Positions 8,452 to 18,385 of a DNA stretch of 64,000 nt are shown here, in pieces. Both the position numbers and the translations under genes were made by a program. Below the pieces are notes generated by a model. The model was given only the letters and a program-made list of their open reading frames with translations. It searched no databases and had not been told where the DNA came from. The stretch lies in the NCBI GenBank assembly GCA_030445275.1, contig JAUCSE010000040.1:62001-126000 (forward strand). Direction: 5' to 3'. The stretch's first letter is position 1. The number at the start of each line of letters is the position of its first letter. This stretch comes from Mucilaginibacter sp. (GTDB lineage Bacteria; Bacteroidota; Bacteroidia; Sphingobacteriales; Sphingobacteriaceae).

Positions 8452-9696
8452 ATGAATAGCTGGTTTCAAAATTATAAGGGTATCATACTGCTCATGGTAG
8501 GTATTATAGCAGGCAGTATTGCCGGCCTATTTTTAGGCAATAAGGTTGAACTGCTAAAACCGATCGGCGATATTTTCCTGAACCTGCTATTCACTGCCGT
8601 GGTTCCGTTGGTGTTTTTTGCTATATCATCGGCAATAGCCGGGCTCGATGGCTCTAAAAAACTGGGTAAGCTACTGGGCATTACCTCTGTTGTTTTTGTA
8701 TCAACCGTGTTAGTTGCTGCTATTTTAACCATTATAGCAGCGTGGATATTCCCGATACACCAACACCTGGTAGCCAGCCCCATTACCGAAGCTATTACTA
8801 AAAAACCCTTTGGCGACCAACTTACCCAGCTATTTACCACTGGCGAGTTTTACCAGCTACTATCCAGGAAAAGTATGCTGGCTTCCATCATTTTTTCGAT
8901 ACTGATAGGCTTCGCCACTCTGAAATCGGGCGAAAAGGGTACGGCTTTTGCCAGCTTTTTACATAGTGGCAACGAGGTATTTAAAAATATATTTATCCTG
9001 ATCATGAAGCTGGGCCCTATTGGGCTGGGTGCTTATTTTGCTTACCAGGTAGGTGTATTCGGGCCGCAGCTGTTTGGCGGATATGCCCGCTCTATGGAGT
9101 TATATTATGGCCTGGGGGCTTTTTATTTTGTGGTGATATTCAGTCTGTATGCATTTATAGCAGGCGGTATTAAGGGCGTAAAAAAGTATTGGAAAAACAA
9201 CATTATACCTTCGGCCACGGCAGTTGGTACCTGCAGCAGCATAGCTACCATACCAGCCAATCTTGATGCTGCAAAAAAAATAGGCATTCCTGACTTTATT
9301 GCCAATGTTACCATCCCGCTTGGGGGCACACTGCATAAAGATGGTTCCAGCATATCATCCATTGTAAAAATGGTGGTTGTGTTTGCCCTCTTCGGCAAAA
9401 GCTTTAACAGCGCCGATACCATTGTTATAGCCCTGGCCATGACCGTTCTGGTAAGCCTGGTTGAAGGCGGTATACCCAACGGCGGCTATATAGGCGAATT
9501 ATTGTTCATATCCGCCTATGGTTTCCCGCCCGAGGCCCTCCCTCCTGCCATGATCATTGGCACCCTGGTTGACCCTATGGCAACACTTTTAAATGCCACT
9601 GGCGACACCGTAGCCGCCATGCTGGTAACACGTTTCAGCGAAGGTAAAAACTGGCTTAAAAATAGCGAAACCACCAAACTGCAGCAAGAAAGTTAA
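8452..9696 (+). CDS. Dicarboxylate/amino acid:cation symporter (DAACS family)
   Basis: Secondary transporter of 414 residues. Hydrophobic helices run throughout, and the family signatures are present: PLVFFAISSAIAGL in the third helix region, a serine-rich hairpin loop (GTCSSIATIPANLDAAKKIG), and the DGSSISS and NGGYIGELLF segments near the substrate site, with DPMATLLNATGD in the last core helix. Homologues move glutamate, aspartate or C4-dicarboxylates with Na+ or H+. It is divergent from the TonB receptor and followed after 58 bases by the TRIC-like channel. Confidence 0.93.
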   Translation: MNSWFQNYKGIILLMVGIIAGSIAGLFLGNKVELLKPIGDIFLNLLFTAVVPLVFFAISSAIAGLDGSKKLGKLLGITSVVFVSTVLVAAILTIIAAWIFPIHQHLVASPITEAITKKPFGDQLTQLFTTGEFYQLLSRKSMLASIIFSILIGFATLKSGEKGTAFASFLHSGNEVFKNIFILIMKLGPIGLGAYFAYQVGVFGPQLFGGYARSMELYYGLGAFYFVVIFSLYAFIAGGIKGVKKYWKNNIIPSATAVGTCSSIATIPANLDAAKKIGIPDFIANVTIPLGGTLHKDGSSISSIVKMVVVFALFGKSFNSADTIVIALAMTVLVSLVEGGIPNGGYIGELLFISAYGFPPEALPPAMIIGTLVDPMATLLNATGDTVAAMLVTRFSEGKNWLKNSETTKLQQES

Positions 9697-9754
9697 GCCA
9701 CACAAATAATTATATTTGTTAAGCCATCTGTATCTTAGCCTTTTTCAAATTATC

Positions 9755-10369
9755 ATGTTGCATATTTTATATATCGTAGCCATTATTGCCGAAGCCATGA
9801 CTGCTGCTTTATCAGCCGGCCGGCGTAATATGGATTGGGTGGGTGTTTGCATCATTGCCTGGGTTACGGCACTGGGCGGTGGTACCATCCGTAATATTTT
9901 ATTTAACCATTACCCCATGAGCTGGGTGGAGCATCCCGAATATTTGCTGATCACTGCAGGAGCGGCTATTCTGGCCGCGTTTGTGGCATCTATCATGACC
10001 AAGTTAAAAAAACTGTTCTTGTACCTTGATGCACTGGGCCTGGTGGTATTTACCATTATTGGCTGCCAGATAGCGCAGCAAATAAACCTGCCCGCCTCCA
10101 TTGTTTTATTAAGCGGGATGATAACGGGTTGCGCCGGTGGTGTATTGCGCGATGTGTTGTGTAATGATATTCCGCTGTTATTTCATAAAGAAATTTATGC
10201 CAGCGCGTCCATAGTTACTGGGGCCGTTTACCTGGGTATTGAATATGTGGGCGGCAGTTCTGGTGTTGCTATTATTTTAGCTTGTGTAATTGGTCTTGCC
10301 CTGCGTTTATTATCCATTCGGTATAATTGGCAAATGCCCAAGTTTGTTTACAACGAGGAATGGCATTAA
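9755..10369 (+). CDS. TRIC-type cation channel family membrane protein (UPF0126)
   Basis: Small membrane protein of 204 residues with a duplicated three-helix layout and the family glycine motifs GGGTIRNI and CAGGVLRDVLCND. It matches the UPF0126/YadS-YicG family, related to trimeric intracellular cation channels. The frame opens at a TTG at 9716, but I chose the ATG at 9755 because it starts directly before the first helix (MLHILYIVAIIAEAMTAALS) and fits the usual family length. The ion carried is not deducible. Confidence 0.88.
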   Translation: MLHILYIVAIIAEAMTAALSAGRRNMDWVGVCIIAWVTALGGGTIRNILFNHYPMSWVEHPEYLLITAGAAILAAFVASIMTKLKKLFLYLDALGLVVFTIIGCQIAQQINLPASIVLLSGMITGCAGGVLRDVLCNDIPLLFHKEIYASASIVTGAVYLGIEYVGGSSGVAIILACVIGLALRLLSIRYNWQMPKFVYNEEWH

Positions 10370-10404
10370 AAAAGCGGCTGCCCTTTGGGGGTAGCCGCTT
10401 TTTA
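10367..10404. terminator. Bidirectional rho-independent terminator
   Basis: Stem aaaaagcggctgcc (10367-10380) pairs with ggtagccgcttttt (10390-10404), nearly perfectly, with a short loop. A tract on one side and T tract on the other serve the convergent TRIC-like gene and the SusD gene, which ends at 10419. Confidence 0.9.
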
Positions 10405-10418
10405 CTCTTGTTATTGCA

Positions 10419-11951
10419 TTACCAACCTGTATTTTGGGTCAGTTTATTATTCGTAGCGATTTCGCGCTGAGGAATAGGCCATAGATAATATTGATCTTTC
10501 ATAGTAACTCCCTGCTCATTCGGAGTTGAGGTTGCGGGACCAAATGTATTGTTCTTTACATCATATATCTGGTGTGTACGCTGAATATCAAAGTAGGCTT
10601 TACCTTCATAAGCAAGCTCATGATAACGCTCTTTCCATATAGCCTGGCGGAATTGATCCTGAGACAAGCCGTTTAATGGTTTCAGATTGGCACGCGTGCG
10701 GATCTGGTTTACAGCAGCATATGCGTCAGCTGTAGGACCGCTAACCTCATTAGTAGCCTCAGCATAGGTAAGTAAAGCTTCTGGCAGGCGCAAAAATGTA
10801 TAGTTTTCATCACATTTCCCGCTGTTAGCTGTTCCTGTTACGGAGCTTTCCAGATGGAAATATTTGAACAGGCAGTGCTCACCGAATATGATGGTATCTT
10901 TTAAATTACCAGAATTTGGATATTTTGAAAAATAAAACTGCTGCTCTTGTGTACGCTTATCGCCAGCCTCGTAACTGTTAAAAAAGTCATTTGTCGGGAT
11001 CATGGCACCCAGGTGATCGCCATAAGCACCAACCGGAAGGTTAAACGGAACTGTTAACTGCGGTAACGAGTTGGTAGCTACTTTAACATCATACTGACTT
11101 TGGAATATCAACTCACCCTGGTTTTTGTGTCCATTATCATGCAGATACAAATAATTATCAAAAAGGGTATATAATGGCAATACCTGTTTGGCTTCATCTG
11201 CGGCCTTGGAGTAGTTCTCTGTTTTTTGCAACGGATACCCAGCCATAGTTAAATAAACACTTGACAGCAACGTATGAACGGCCCCCATTGATGTACGACC
11301 GGTTTGATCGGTAGCAGGTAAGCCTGATTGTTCAGCAGCAAGCAGATCATTTACTACTTGTGTATATACCTGATCCTTAGCCGTACGCGCCGGATACAAC
11401 AGCGGACTGTTAATATCAACAGGTGTGGTGATCAATGGCACATCGCCATATAACCTTACCAGGTAGTAGTAATAAAAGGCACGCAAAAAGTACACTTCGC
11501 CCAAGAGCGATTTTTTCGTAGCGTCATCCATACTAATGGCCGGTATGCGGTTCAGTGCTATGTTACATTCTTCAATAGAAGTATAGCAGCTTTTCCATAC
11601 GGTTTCAAAGCCCGGATTGGTTGGGTCTGTACGTTCAAATATTACGTTGTTGTTGTTTACACTCTGCCCCAATGATGTAGCGTGTCCTGCAAAAAGTTCG
11701 AGCGTTATAAATGGGGCTTCACCATAGGCGTCACCATTCAGAAAAAAATAAAGGCCATAATTGATATTATTAAGATACCCTCCATAAATACCATTTACAA
11801 ATGCCCGTGCCTGAGTTGCCGAAGTAAAATAATTTGATTGTGTAAAATTACTTCTGTCATCTTCAACAAGATATTTTTTACAACCGGCTATGCTTGCTAT
11901 AACGATCAGTGCAAATAGACTGATCCTGTATTTTTTTAAATTAAATTTCAT
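10419..11951 (-). CDS. SusD/RagB family nutrient-binding outer-membrane lipoprotein
   Basis: Surface glycan- or nutrient-binding lipoprotein that caps a SusC channel. 510 residues; lipobox ASIAGC with the acylated cysteine about C23; N-terminal SusD-like region (FVNGIYGGYLN, helical TPR-like stretches AKKSLLGEVYFLRAFYYYYLVRLYG) and the C-terminal RagB/SusD domain with LRLPEALLTYAEATNEV, RTRANL, RYHELAYEGKAYFDIQR and WPIPQREIATN. It lies 24 bases downstream of SusC on the same strand and is surely co-expressed. The ligand is unknown; no glycosidase is encoded in this operon. Confidence 0.95.
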   Translation of the reverse strand: MKFNLKKYRISLFALIVIASIAGCKKYLVEDDRSNFTQSNYFTSATQARAFVNGIYGGYLNNINYGLYFFLNGDAYGEAPFITLELFAGHATSLGQSVNNNNVIFERTDPTNPGFETVWKSCYTSIEECNIALNRIPAISMDDATKKSLLGEVYFLRAFYYYYLVRLYGDVPLITTPVDINSPLLYPARTAKDQVYTQVVNDLLAAEQSGLPATDQTGRTSMGAVHTLLSSVYLTMAGYPLQKTENYSKAADEAKQVLPLYTLFDNYLYLHDNGHKNQGELIFQSQYDVKVATNSLPQLTVPFNLPVGAYGDHLGAMIPTNDFFNSYEAGDKRTQEQQFYFSKYPNSGNLKDTIIFGEHCLFKYFHLESSVTGTANSGKCDENYTFLRLPEALLTYAEATNEVSGPTADAYAAVNQIRTRANLKPLNGLSQDQFRQAIWKERYHELAYEGKAYFDIQRTHQIYDVKNNTFGPATSTPNEQGVTMKDQYYLWPIPQREIATNNKLTQNTGW

Positions 11952-11974
11952 AATACACTTATTTAGGTATTTAA

Positions 11975-14900
11975 TTAAAAACTTGCATTTACACCAAGTA
12001 AATAGGTTCTTGGTTTAGGATAATCGTAAAATTGTATACCCTGGGTAAAATTGCTGTTTGTCTGCACTCCATTGACAATGCCAGCATTATAAGTTGATGT
12101 TTCAGGATCATACCCGGTATATTTTGTGATCAGGAACAAGTTTTGCGCTTGTGCATAAACCCTTAAGCGGCTCAATTTAATTTTATTGGTTACTGAAGTT
12201 GGGAAGGTATAACCCAGCGTAACATTTCTGCCACGGATAAAATTCCCACTTTCTACCTTGGTCGAATAGATTTCCGTTGAATAATAAACATAAGCCGGTC
12301 TATCTTGAGCTATGCTGGTATTCTGGTTGGTAGGTGTCCATGCGTTAAGTACGGTGGCATAGCTGTTAGCCTGCCCGGTACGGTCCTGGCCTGAGTGCCT
12401 GGTTAAGTTCATGATCTGGTTGCCATAATTAAACTGCAACTCGATACCCAGGTCAAGGTTTTTATATTTGAAAGTATTGGTAAAAGTACCATACCCGCTT
12501 GGGGTTGATTTACCTAAAATTTCCTTATCATCAACCGTGATCTTTCCGTCGCCATTTTTGTCAAGAATCTTTAAGTCGCCGGGAAGCTTACCATATTTAG
12601 CCGCTTCGGCAGCTTCGGCTGTTCCCCATGTACCTAACACTTTATAACCATAAAACACACTGGCGGGTTGGCCAACACGCAGCAGGTTAAATTGTGACAG
12701 GAATGTTGGAGCTAAAAATATATCATCGTTTGAAGTACCTAAATGAAGGATCTTATTTTTCAGGAATGATATATTGAATGTGGTGTTCCAGCTAAAATCT
12801 TGTGACTTAATATTTACCGTGTTCAAGGTTAACTCAATACCCTTATTTTCAAGACTTCCGATGTTTTTATACACGCTTGAAAATCCGCTGGATTCAGGCA
12901 GAGGTGCATTCAGTAACAGGGCTTTTGTTTTTTTATAATAAGCATCGGCATCTAAAGTTATCCTGTTGTTAAACAAACCAAATGATAAGCCAAAATTGAA
13001 TTCAGAGGTTTTTTCCCATTGCAGATCAGGGTTTCCCGGGCTATCTGTGGCTATTACCGTACCTGTACCTCCCAGTACAGTACTTCCTGATATCAGGTTA
13101 GCCTGTGATCTGTACTGACCAATTTCTGAGTTACCGGTTAAACCGTAGCTAAACCTTAACTTTAAATCAGATATGGTTTTGTTATCTTTCAGGAAATCTT
13201 CCTGCGATGCGCGCCAGGCCAAAGCAGCTGATGGGAAGAAACCATATTTTTTACCCGTACCAAACCTTGATGAACCATCCTCACGTCCGGTTACAGTTAA
13301 TAGGTATTTATCCTCATAGCCATAATTTACCCTGCCAAAGAATGACTGTATTTGCCAAGAGTAATAACCGGATGCTGGAATACCCGGAACCGAACCTACG
13401 CCCAGGTTGTTAAAGCCAAAAAAGTTATCTGATAATCCGGATGTTGAAGAGCCTACGCTTAGTTCATTGAAGTTTTGACGCTCTGTACCAACCACTACGT
13501 TTAATGAATGTATTTTGTTAAATACCTTATTATAAGTAAAGTGGTTTTCCCATTGCCAAAATGTATCATTATACTCATTTATTGATGCCGAACTGTTACT
13601 TTGATCAATCGTTGAACCACCCACTAAAGCACTTTGATAGTGTGGGTTATAATCAGAGGACGTAGTAACACCTAATGTACTACGAAATTCCAGGCCAGGA
13701 GCAAGATTAAAATTTAAATAACCATTACCGCTAAATACGCGGGTTCTGTACAGGTTATGTATTTCATTGGCCTGTGCAACCGGGTTATCGCCGCCTTCCA
13801 TATTCGGGTAATCTGTTCTCTTGCCATATGATCCGTCAGGATATTTTATCGGGATGATAGGGACCATTTCTATCAGCATACGGGGAATGTTATTACCACC
13901 GGTTCCGTCATCAGCAGTACGGCGCTCTGAGTTATTATAGTTAATTGTTGCACCAACTTTTAACCATGGCTTTATCTGGTTATCAATAGTTAAACGAGCA
14001 TTATATCTTTTCTGATAACTGTTCAATATGATACCCTCATCATCGGCATAGTTTAGGAATAAACCATAGGTAAGATTATCCGCACCGCCGGTAAAGCTAA
14101 CGTTATGGTTTTGACTAACAGCGTTTCTGGTGGTTGCCTTTTGCCAGTCAACATCATATAGCGGATTCAGATTTGAATCAAATAGTTTACCAATTAACGC
14201 GGTACGTATCTTTACCGGATTGTCATCAACATACTTACCAGCAGCCCATCCGGCCGGATCGTACTTTTGAATATTCGCGTACGACTGATCCTCAACAGAT
14301 AAAAACTGTTTAGCATTAAGTACCGGTAATTCCTTAGCCATATGACCAACACTTACATAGGCATCATAACTAACTGTGCCTCCTTTTTTGCCACGCTTGG
14401 TAGTAACCAAAATTACACCGTTTGCACCACGGGTACCATAAATAGCCGTTGATGATGCATCTTTCAACACGTCGATAGTTTCAATATCATTCGGATTAAG
14501 GGAGCTTCCTCCTTCAGTCCACACGACACCATCAACCACATATAAAGGATCGGTGGCAGCGTTGATAGAACTGTAGCCACGTATACGGATCTTGGTTTCG
14601 CCACCCGGGGCACCGGAATTGGTTGATACGTTAACACCGGCAATTTTACCGGCAAGTTCCTGCTCTACATTGATAGCCGGGCGATCCTGTAATTGTTTAG
14701 CACTAACGCTACCTACAGAACCGGTTACATCAACACGCTTTTGGGTACCATAACCTACAACCACCACTTCGCTCAATGCTTTTTGGTTTTCAACCAATAT
14801 TACATCAAGCTGGGCTTTATTGGCAATAGCAACCTCTTGTGTATTATAGCCAACAAAGCTAAATACAAGTGTTCCATTACCGTCAGGAGCATTCAATGAA

Positions 14901-15391
14901 TACTTCCCGTTTACATCGGTAACTGTACCCACACTTGATCCCTTTACCCTAACGCTTACGCCGGGCAATGGCCCTTTAGCATCGCTTACCGTACCTTGCA
15001 CTTTAAATGCAGCAATATTATTTGCAATACCGGCATCTTTCTTTTTAACCACTATAGTTTGCTGAAAGATTTTGTAGGTTAAGGGCTGATCTTTAAAACA
15101 TTGATCAAGCGCTTCTTCCAGAGAAACATTAGCCACTTCAATATTGATATCACCTGCCTTTGATACATCTTGCTTATCATACAGAAAATGATAACCGGTT
15201 TGTTTTTCAATTGACCGCAGTACTTTTGCAACTGTGGTATTTTTTTGATGCAGGGTTACTATTTGACTATAACTTTTGGCGCTTACATTAGTAAGAGCAG
15301 CAATTATAATAATAACTGTTAGCTTCATAGCCAATATTATTTTGGATAATTGGGGCCATGCCAAAGGCATGGCCTTAGAATTAAAATTCAT
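11975..15391 (-). CDS. SusC/RagA TonB-linked outer-membrane protein with STN domain
   Basis: TonB-dependent nutrient importer of 1138 residues. Domains in order: long signal sequence (to about residue 40), STN secretin/TonB short domain (about 45-115), carboxypeptidase-like regulatory domain (about 127-210), plug (about 215-330, including the SusC signature IRGYSSINAATDPLYVVDGV) and a beta barrel ending in GVNASF. The STN domain is the part that signals across the periplasm to a FecR anti-sigma factor, matching the FecR and sigma genes upstream on the same strand. Together these form a substrate-sensing uptake locus. A 9-bp perfect hairpin sits inside the first codons (15354-15374). Confidence 0.95.
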   Translation of the reverse strand: MNFNSKAMPLAWPQLSKIILAMKLTVIIIIAALTNVSAKSYSQIVTLHQKNTTVAKVLRSIEKQTGYHFLYDKQDVSKAGDINIEVANVSLEEALDQCFKDQPLTYKIFQQTIVVKKKDAGIANNIAAFKVQGTVSDAKGPLPGVSVRVKGSSVGTVTDVNGKYSLNAPDGNGTLVFSFVGYNTQEVAIANKAQLDVILVENQKALSEVVVVGYGTQKRVDVTGSVGSVSAKQLQDRPAINVEQELAGKIAGVNVSTNSGAPGGETKIRIRGYSSINAATDPLYVVDGVVWTEGGSSLNPNDIETIDVLKDASSTAIYGTRGANGVILVTTKRGKKGGTVSYDAYVSVGHMAKELPVLNAKQFLSVEDQSYANIQKYDPAGWAAGKYVDDNPVKIRTALIGKLFDSNLNPLYDVDWQKATTRNAVSQNHNVSFTGGADNLTYGLFLNYADDEGIILNSYQKRYNARLTIDNQIKPWLKVGATINYNNSERRTADDGTGGNNIPRMLIEMVPIIPIKYPDGSYGKRTDYPNMEGGDNPVAQANEIHNLYRTRVFSGNGYLNFNLAPGLEFRSTLGVTTSSDYNPHYQSALVGGSTIDQSNSSASINEYNDTFWQWENHFTYNKVFNKIHSLNVVVGTERQNFNELSVGSSTSGLSDNFFGFNNLGVGSVPGIPASGYYSWQIQSFFGRVNYGYEDKYLLTVTGREDGSSRFGTGKKYGFFPSAALAWRASQEDFLKDNKTISDLKLRFSYGLTGNSEIGQYRSQANLISGSTVLGGTGTVIATDSPGNPDLQWEKTSEFNFGLSFGLFNNRITLDADAYYKKTKALLLNAPLPESSGFSSVYKNIGSLENKGIELTLNTVNIKSQDFSWNTTFNISFLKNKILHLGTSNDDIFLAPTFLSQFNLLRVGQPASVFYGYKVLGTWGTAEAAEAAKYGKLPGDLKILDKNGDGKITVDDKEILGKSTPSGYGTFTNTFKYKNLDLGIELQFNYGNQIMNLTRHSGQDRTGQANSYATVLNAWTPTNQNTSIAQDRPAYVYYSTEIYSTKVESGNFIRGRNVTLGYTFPTSVTNKIKLSRLRVYAQAQNLFLITKYTGYDPETSTYNAGIVNGVQTNSNFTQGIQFYDYPKPRTYLLGVNASF

Positions 15392-15463
15392 AAGTTTGTT
15401 GAGTTTGGGTTAAACATTAAATTCAATTCGTTGATTGTACTTTTTGAGGGACCCGGATTTTGG

Positions 15464-15497
15464 CCGGGAAAGTACTGCGAATACTTCCCGGTTTTTT
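15464..15497 (+). terminator. Terminator-like hairpin antisense to the SusC leader
   Basis: On the plus strand, ccgggaaagta pairs with tacttcccgg (stem 15464-15475 with 15482-15491, one bulge), followed by tttttt at 15492-15497. The neighbouring genes are on the minus strand, so this would end a plus-strand transcript running through the SusC start and leader. An exact TAnnTTTG box, taagtttg, is at 15391-15398, without a clear -33 element. In the minus direction it may instead be a leader-RNA structure. Confidence 0.45.
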
Positions 15498-15676
15498 ATG
15501 CTCAATATTTTACTACTGCAGATATAATTTGCATTACATGGCAATTACTATCAAGACTATCGGATCTCCTCACCTGGGGTTAACTTAGTTTTGGTATTTC
15601 TTCCATCATAGCGTTGTTTAAAGTGAACAATTGGTTATTTACATTATTGGTATTTGTAATTTCTCTTAATAAAGCA

Positions 15677-16885
15677 TTACTCCATGATCGTTATATGCTT
15701 ATTCTCTATTTTGTAGTTAACGCCTGTATACTTAAGCATCCCCAGTAGTTCAGATGCTTTTACATTGCGGGATATTTCACCGGTAAACTCTCTTTCCGGT
15801 ATATTGCCTTCATAACTTACCTCTACATCATACCACCGGGCTACCTGGCGCATAATTGCCTCAATATCTGCATCTCTGAACTGAAAAAGCCCATTTTTCC
15901 AGGCTATTGAATCCTCTGCGTCAGGATCATCAACCACACTGATCTGCCCGTTTTGGTTAAGCGATGCACGCTGGCCTGGTTTTAAAAAGCTGGTATTTTG
16001 CATATTGCTTATTTTCACGGCCCCTTCAAGCAGGGTTGTTTTCATTGCAGCTTCATCATTATAGGCCATCATATTGAAATGGGTACCTAAAACTTCAACT
16101 ACAACATGGTTAGTTTTTACCCTAAAAGGCATGGCTGCATTTTTAGCCACTTCAAAATAAGCCTCACCGGTAATTTCAACATCACGTGTTTTACCTGTAA
16201 ATACTGCCGGAAAACTAAGCGACGAAGCGGAGTTTAGCCAAACTTTACTGCCATCATTAAGCACAAGCTGGTATTGTCCACCCCTGGGTGTGGTTATAGT
16301 ATTATTCGCAACAATCTGATTACCAGCCTTATTTTGCCCACCTTTATATACCAACTGACCATCACGAGTTTTATTTATTTGGGCACTACCTTCCTTTGCC
16401 AGAACCCCATTTTGAGCGCTATCAAGATAAATCGTTTTACCATTAGCAAGTGTTAATAGAGCCTTATTACCTCCTGGTAAAATATCATGTAATGGCTGTG
16501 TATTAGCCATATTTCTTTTGGTGCCCTGCTGCTTTTTTTGATTTAAAAACACATATACACCAAACCCTACAAAAACCATCAGGGCTGCTGCAACACCCAG
16601 CTTTACCCATAGTTTATGATGATCAGGTGGCCTTATTTTATAAATATTGTCCTGGTCTGTTTCATTTTGCAAAATGCTGTTCAACATATCCATGCTTTTT
16701 ACGGGGTCAAAAAGCGGTTCTGTTATTTTAAGATTGTTCCAGGCCTGTTGAATGAGCGCGGTTAACTCAGCATCATTAGCCGATGCATGAATAATCTGAA
16801 AAAGTTCATCCTTTTCCTGCTGTGTAGCTGTTTGGTTATAATAATTATTGAAAAGGTAACTCAGCCTTGCATCAAATGCACTCAT
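15677..16885 (-). CDS. FecR family anti-sigma factor
   Basis: Inner-membrane anti-sigma regulator of 402 residues. The cytoplasmic N-terminal ~90 residues would bind the sigma factor; a single membrane segment follows (VKLGVAAALMVFVGFGVYVFL, about 93-113); then a periplasmic FecR domain (TPRGGQYQLVLNDGSKVWLN through VEVLGTHFNM, about 200-290) and a C-terminal DUF4974-type domain that contacts the STN domain of the receptor. It lies 93 bases after the sigma gene and 285 bases before SusC, giving the order sigma, anti-sigma, SusC, SusD. Confidence 0.95.
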   Translation of the reverse strand: MSAFDARLSYLFNNYYNQTATQQEKDELFQIIHASANDAELTALIQQAWNNLKITEPLFDPVKSMDMLNSILQNETDQDNIYKIRPPDHHKLWVKLGVAAALMVFVGFGVYVFLNQKKQQGTKRNMANTQPLHDILPGGNKALLTLANGKTIYLDSAQNGVLAKEGSAQINKTRDGQLVYKGGQNKAGNQIVANNTITTPRGGQYQLVLNDGSKVWLNSASSLSFPAVFTGKTRDVEITGEAYFEVAKNAAMPFRVKTNHVVVEVLGTHFNMMAYNDEAAMKTTLLEGAVKISNMQNTSFLKPGQRASLNQNGQISVVDDPDAEDSIAWKNGLFQFRDADIEAIMRQVARWYDVEVSYEGNIPEREFTGEISRNVKASELLGMLKYTGVNYKIENKHITIME

Positions 16886-16978
16886 ACTAGGTAACTGTTA
16901 GTCATAAATAAATAATTGGTCAATGCGGTTTCGGGCAACCTTATTTACATGACAATCACAAGTACCAAAAAGGGGCTA

Positions 16979-17590
16979 TCATTTTTTTAAAAAAATGAAA
17001 AAACTTTTCACCGTTACCAATATAAACGCGCTAACTTCCAGATGTTCATGCACATACTCCGTAATAGAAACTGTGGCTATCTGTAAATATTTTTTAACCG
17101 TTTCGCGTGATAACTCCAACTGATCGGCTATTTCGGCATACTTAAGCCGGCCATGCCTGCTCAGTAAATAGACTTTTTGCTGTTGTGGGGGCAGCTGATC
17201 AATAGCTTCATCCAATAAATTATAATACAAATCAGTATCAGCAACTTCGGTAATAAAAGTTCCGGTACCATCAATTTCTAACGCTTTGACCAATACGCGT
17301 TCCTTTGCCAGCTTTTTTAGGCAGTTTAAAGCATGGTTTTTCGAGATCACAAAAAGATATGCCTTAAAATTGTCAACTCCAACCAGGCTTTCACGGGTGA
17401 GCCAGATTTTTAAAAAAACATCCTGAACAACCTCTTCGGCCAGTTCGGCAGAGTTTGTTAAGCGTAACATATGCACACCCAATTGCTGGTGATGCGACAT
17501 AAACAATTGACGAAAGGCATGTTCGTTGCCTGAAGCCACCTGTGTCAACACTTCTCTCTCATTTAAATGAGCTATATCAAACATACGCAA
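16979..17590 (-). CDS. ECF sigma factor (FecI-like, Bacteroidota type)
   Basis: RNA polymerase sigma-70 factor of the extracytoplasmic-function class, 203 residues. Region 2 (FRQLFMSHHQQLG through AEEVVQDVFLKIW and FKAYLFVISKNHALNCL) and region 4 (LPPQQQKVYLLSRHGRLKYAEIA and LELSRETVKKYLQIA) are both clear. Family members direct transcription of the linked SusC/SusD genes when FecR releases them. The hydrophobic C-terminal tail (SAFILVTVKSFFIF) is seen in some Bacteroidota homologues and might aid membrane contact. Confidence 0.95.
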   Translation of the reverse strand: MRMFDIAHLNEREVLTQVASGNEHAFRQLFMSHHQQLGVHMLRLTNSAELAEEVVQDVFLKIWLTRESLVGVDNFKAYLFVISKNHALNCLKKLAKERVLVKALEIDGTGTFITEVADTDLYYNLLDEAIDQLPPQQQKVYLLSRHGRLKYAEIADQLELSRETVKKYLQIATVSITEYVHEHLEVSAFILVTVKSFFIFLKK

Positions 17591-17750
17591 GTGTGTAATA
17601 ATGGCAAATAATAAAACCTTTTACTTTAAATGCACTATTTTATATCATATAAAACAAGTGCTATAACAGTATTTTTGTGATAAGGTTTATCCTTTTAGCA
17701 CCTTACTCCTGTTAAGATGTCCATATTACTTATTAATCAGCTACATATCG

Positions 17751-18353
17751 TTATTCTTTATTTTCTGGTGAATGATTGGCTAATTTCTTTTCGATCCTTT
17801 TATCAGGTATAAACCAAATTGCAGCTACCACGCCATATAAAATAAAACCAATGGTAGCATTTGTCCATGCAATACCTATAGCAGCAATATAAATAACAAC
17901 CGAAATTTTGGCCTTCCAGTCTTTACCCAACACCGATGCAATGAGCGAGTTTTTCCCCTGATGGCGTATCAGCGCTTTTTCTAAAATAGTGTAGGCAGCT
18001 CCATTCATGGCCAGCACTGCTCCATAACACATCACCGGCCATTTGGCAAAGTGGTTTTCGCCCATCCAGCCGGTTACAAAAGGTATGAGCGACAACCAAA
18101 AAAGCAGGTGAAGATTGGCCCATAAAATAATTCCGTTAACTGACTTTACCACCTGCATCATGTGGTGATGATTATTCCAGTATATACCTACATAAATAAA
18201 ACTTAAAATATAACTCAAAAATACGGGTATCAACGGTTTTAGCGATTCGATACTATCACCATGAGGCACCTTCATTTCCAATACCATAATAGTAATGATA
18301 ATCGCGATAACCCCATCGCTAAAAGCCTCCATCCTGCCTTTGCCAAAAGCCAT
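17751..18353 (-). CDS. TMEM175-like potassium channel family protein (DUF1211)
   Basis: Six-helix membrane protein of 200 residues. The first helix carries the family signature RMEAFSDGVIAIIITIMVLE, in which the FSDG segment lines the pore in bacterial TMEM175 channels. Such proteins conduct K+ as tetramers. It lies 33 bases downstream of the GH88-like gene on the same strand and might be co-transcribed, but no functional link is evident. Confidence 0.88.
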   Translation of the reverse strand: MAFGKGRMEAFSDGVIAIIITIMVLEMKVPHGDSIESLKPLIPVFLSYILSFIYVGIYWNNHHHMMQVVKSVNGIILWANLHLLFWLSLIPFVTGWMGENHFAKWPVMCYGAVLAMNGAAYTILEKALIRHQGKNSLIASVLGKDWKAKISVVIYIAAIGIAWTNATIGFILYGVVAAIWFIPDKRIEKKLANHSPENKE

Positions 18354-18385
18354 ACTTTTTTAATTTATTGGTTATTTAACTGATT

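Noticed and set aside
17591..17750. Promoter search upstream of the ECF sigma gene
   Set aside because: A/T-rich, with no correctly spaced TTTG and TAnnTTTG pair.
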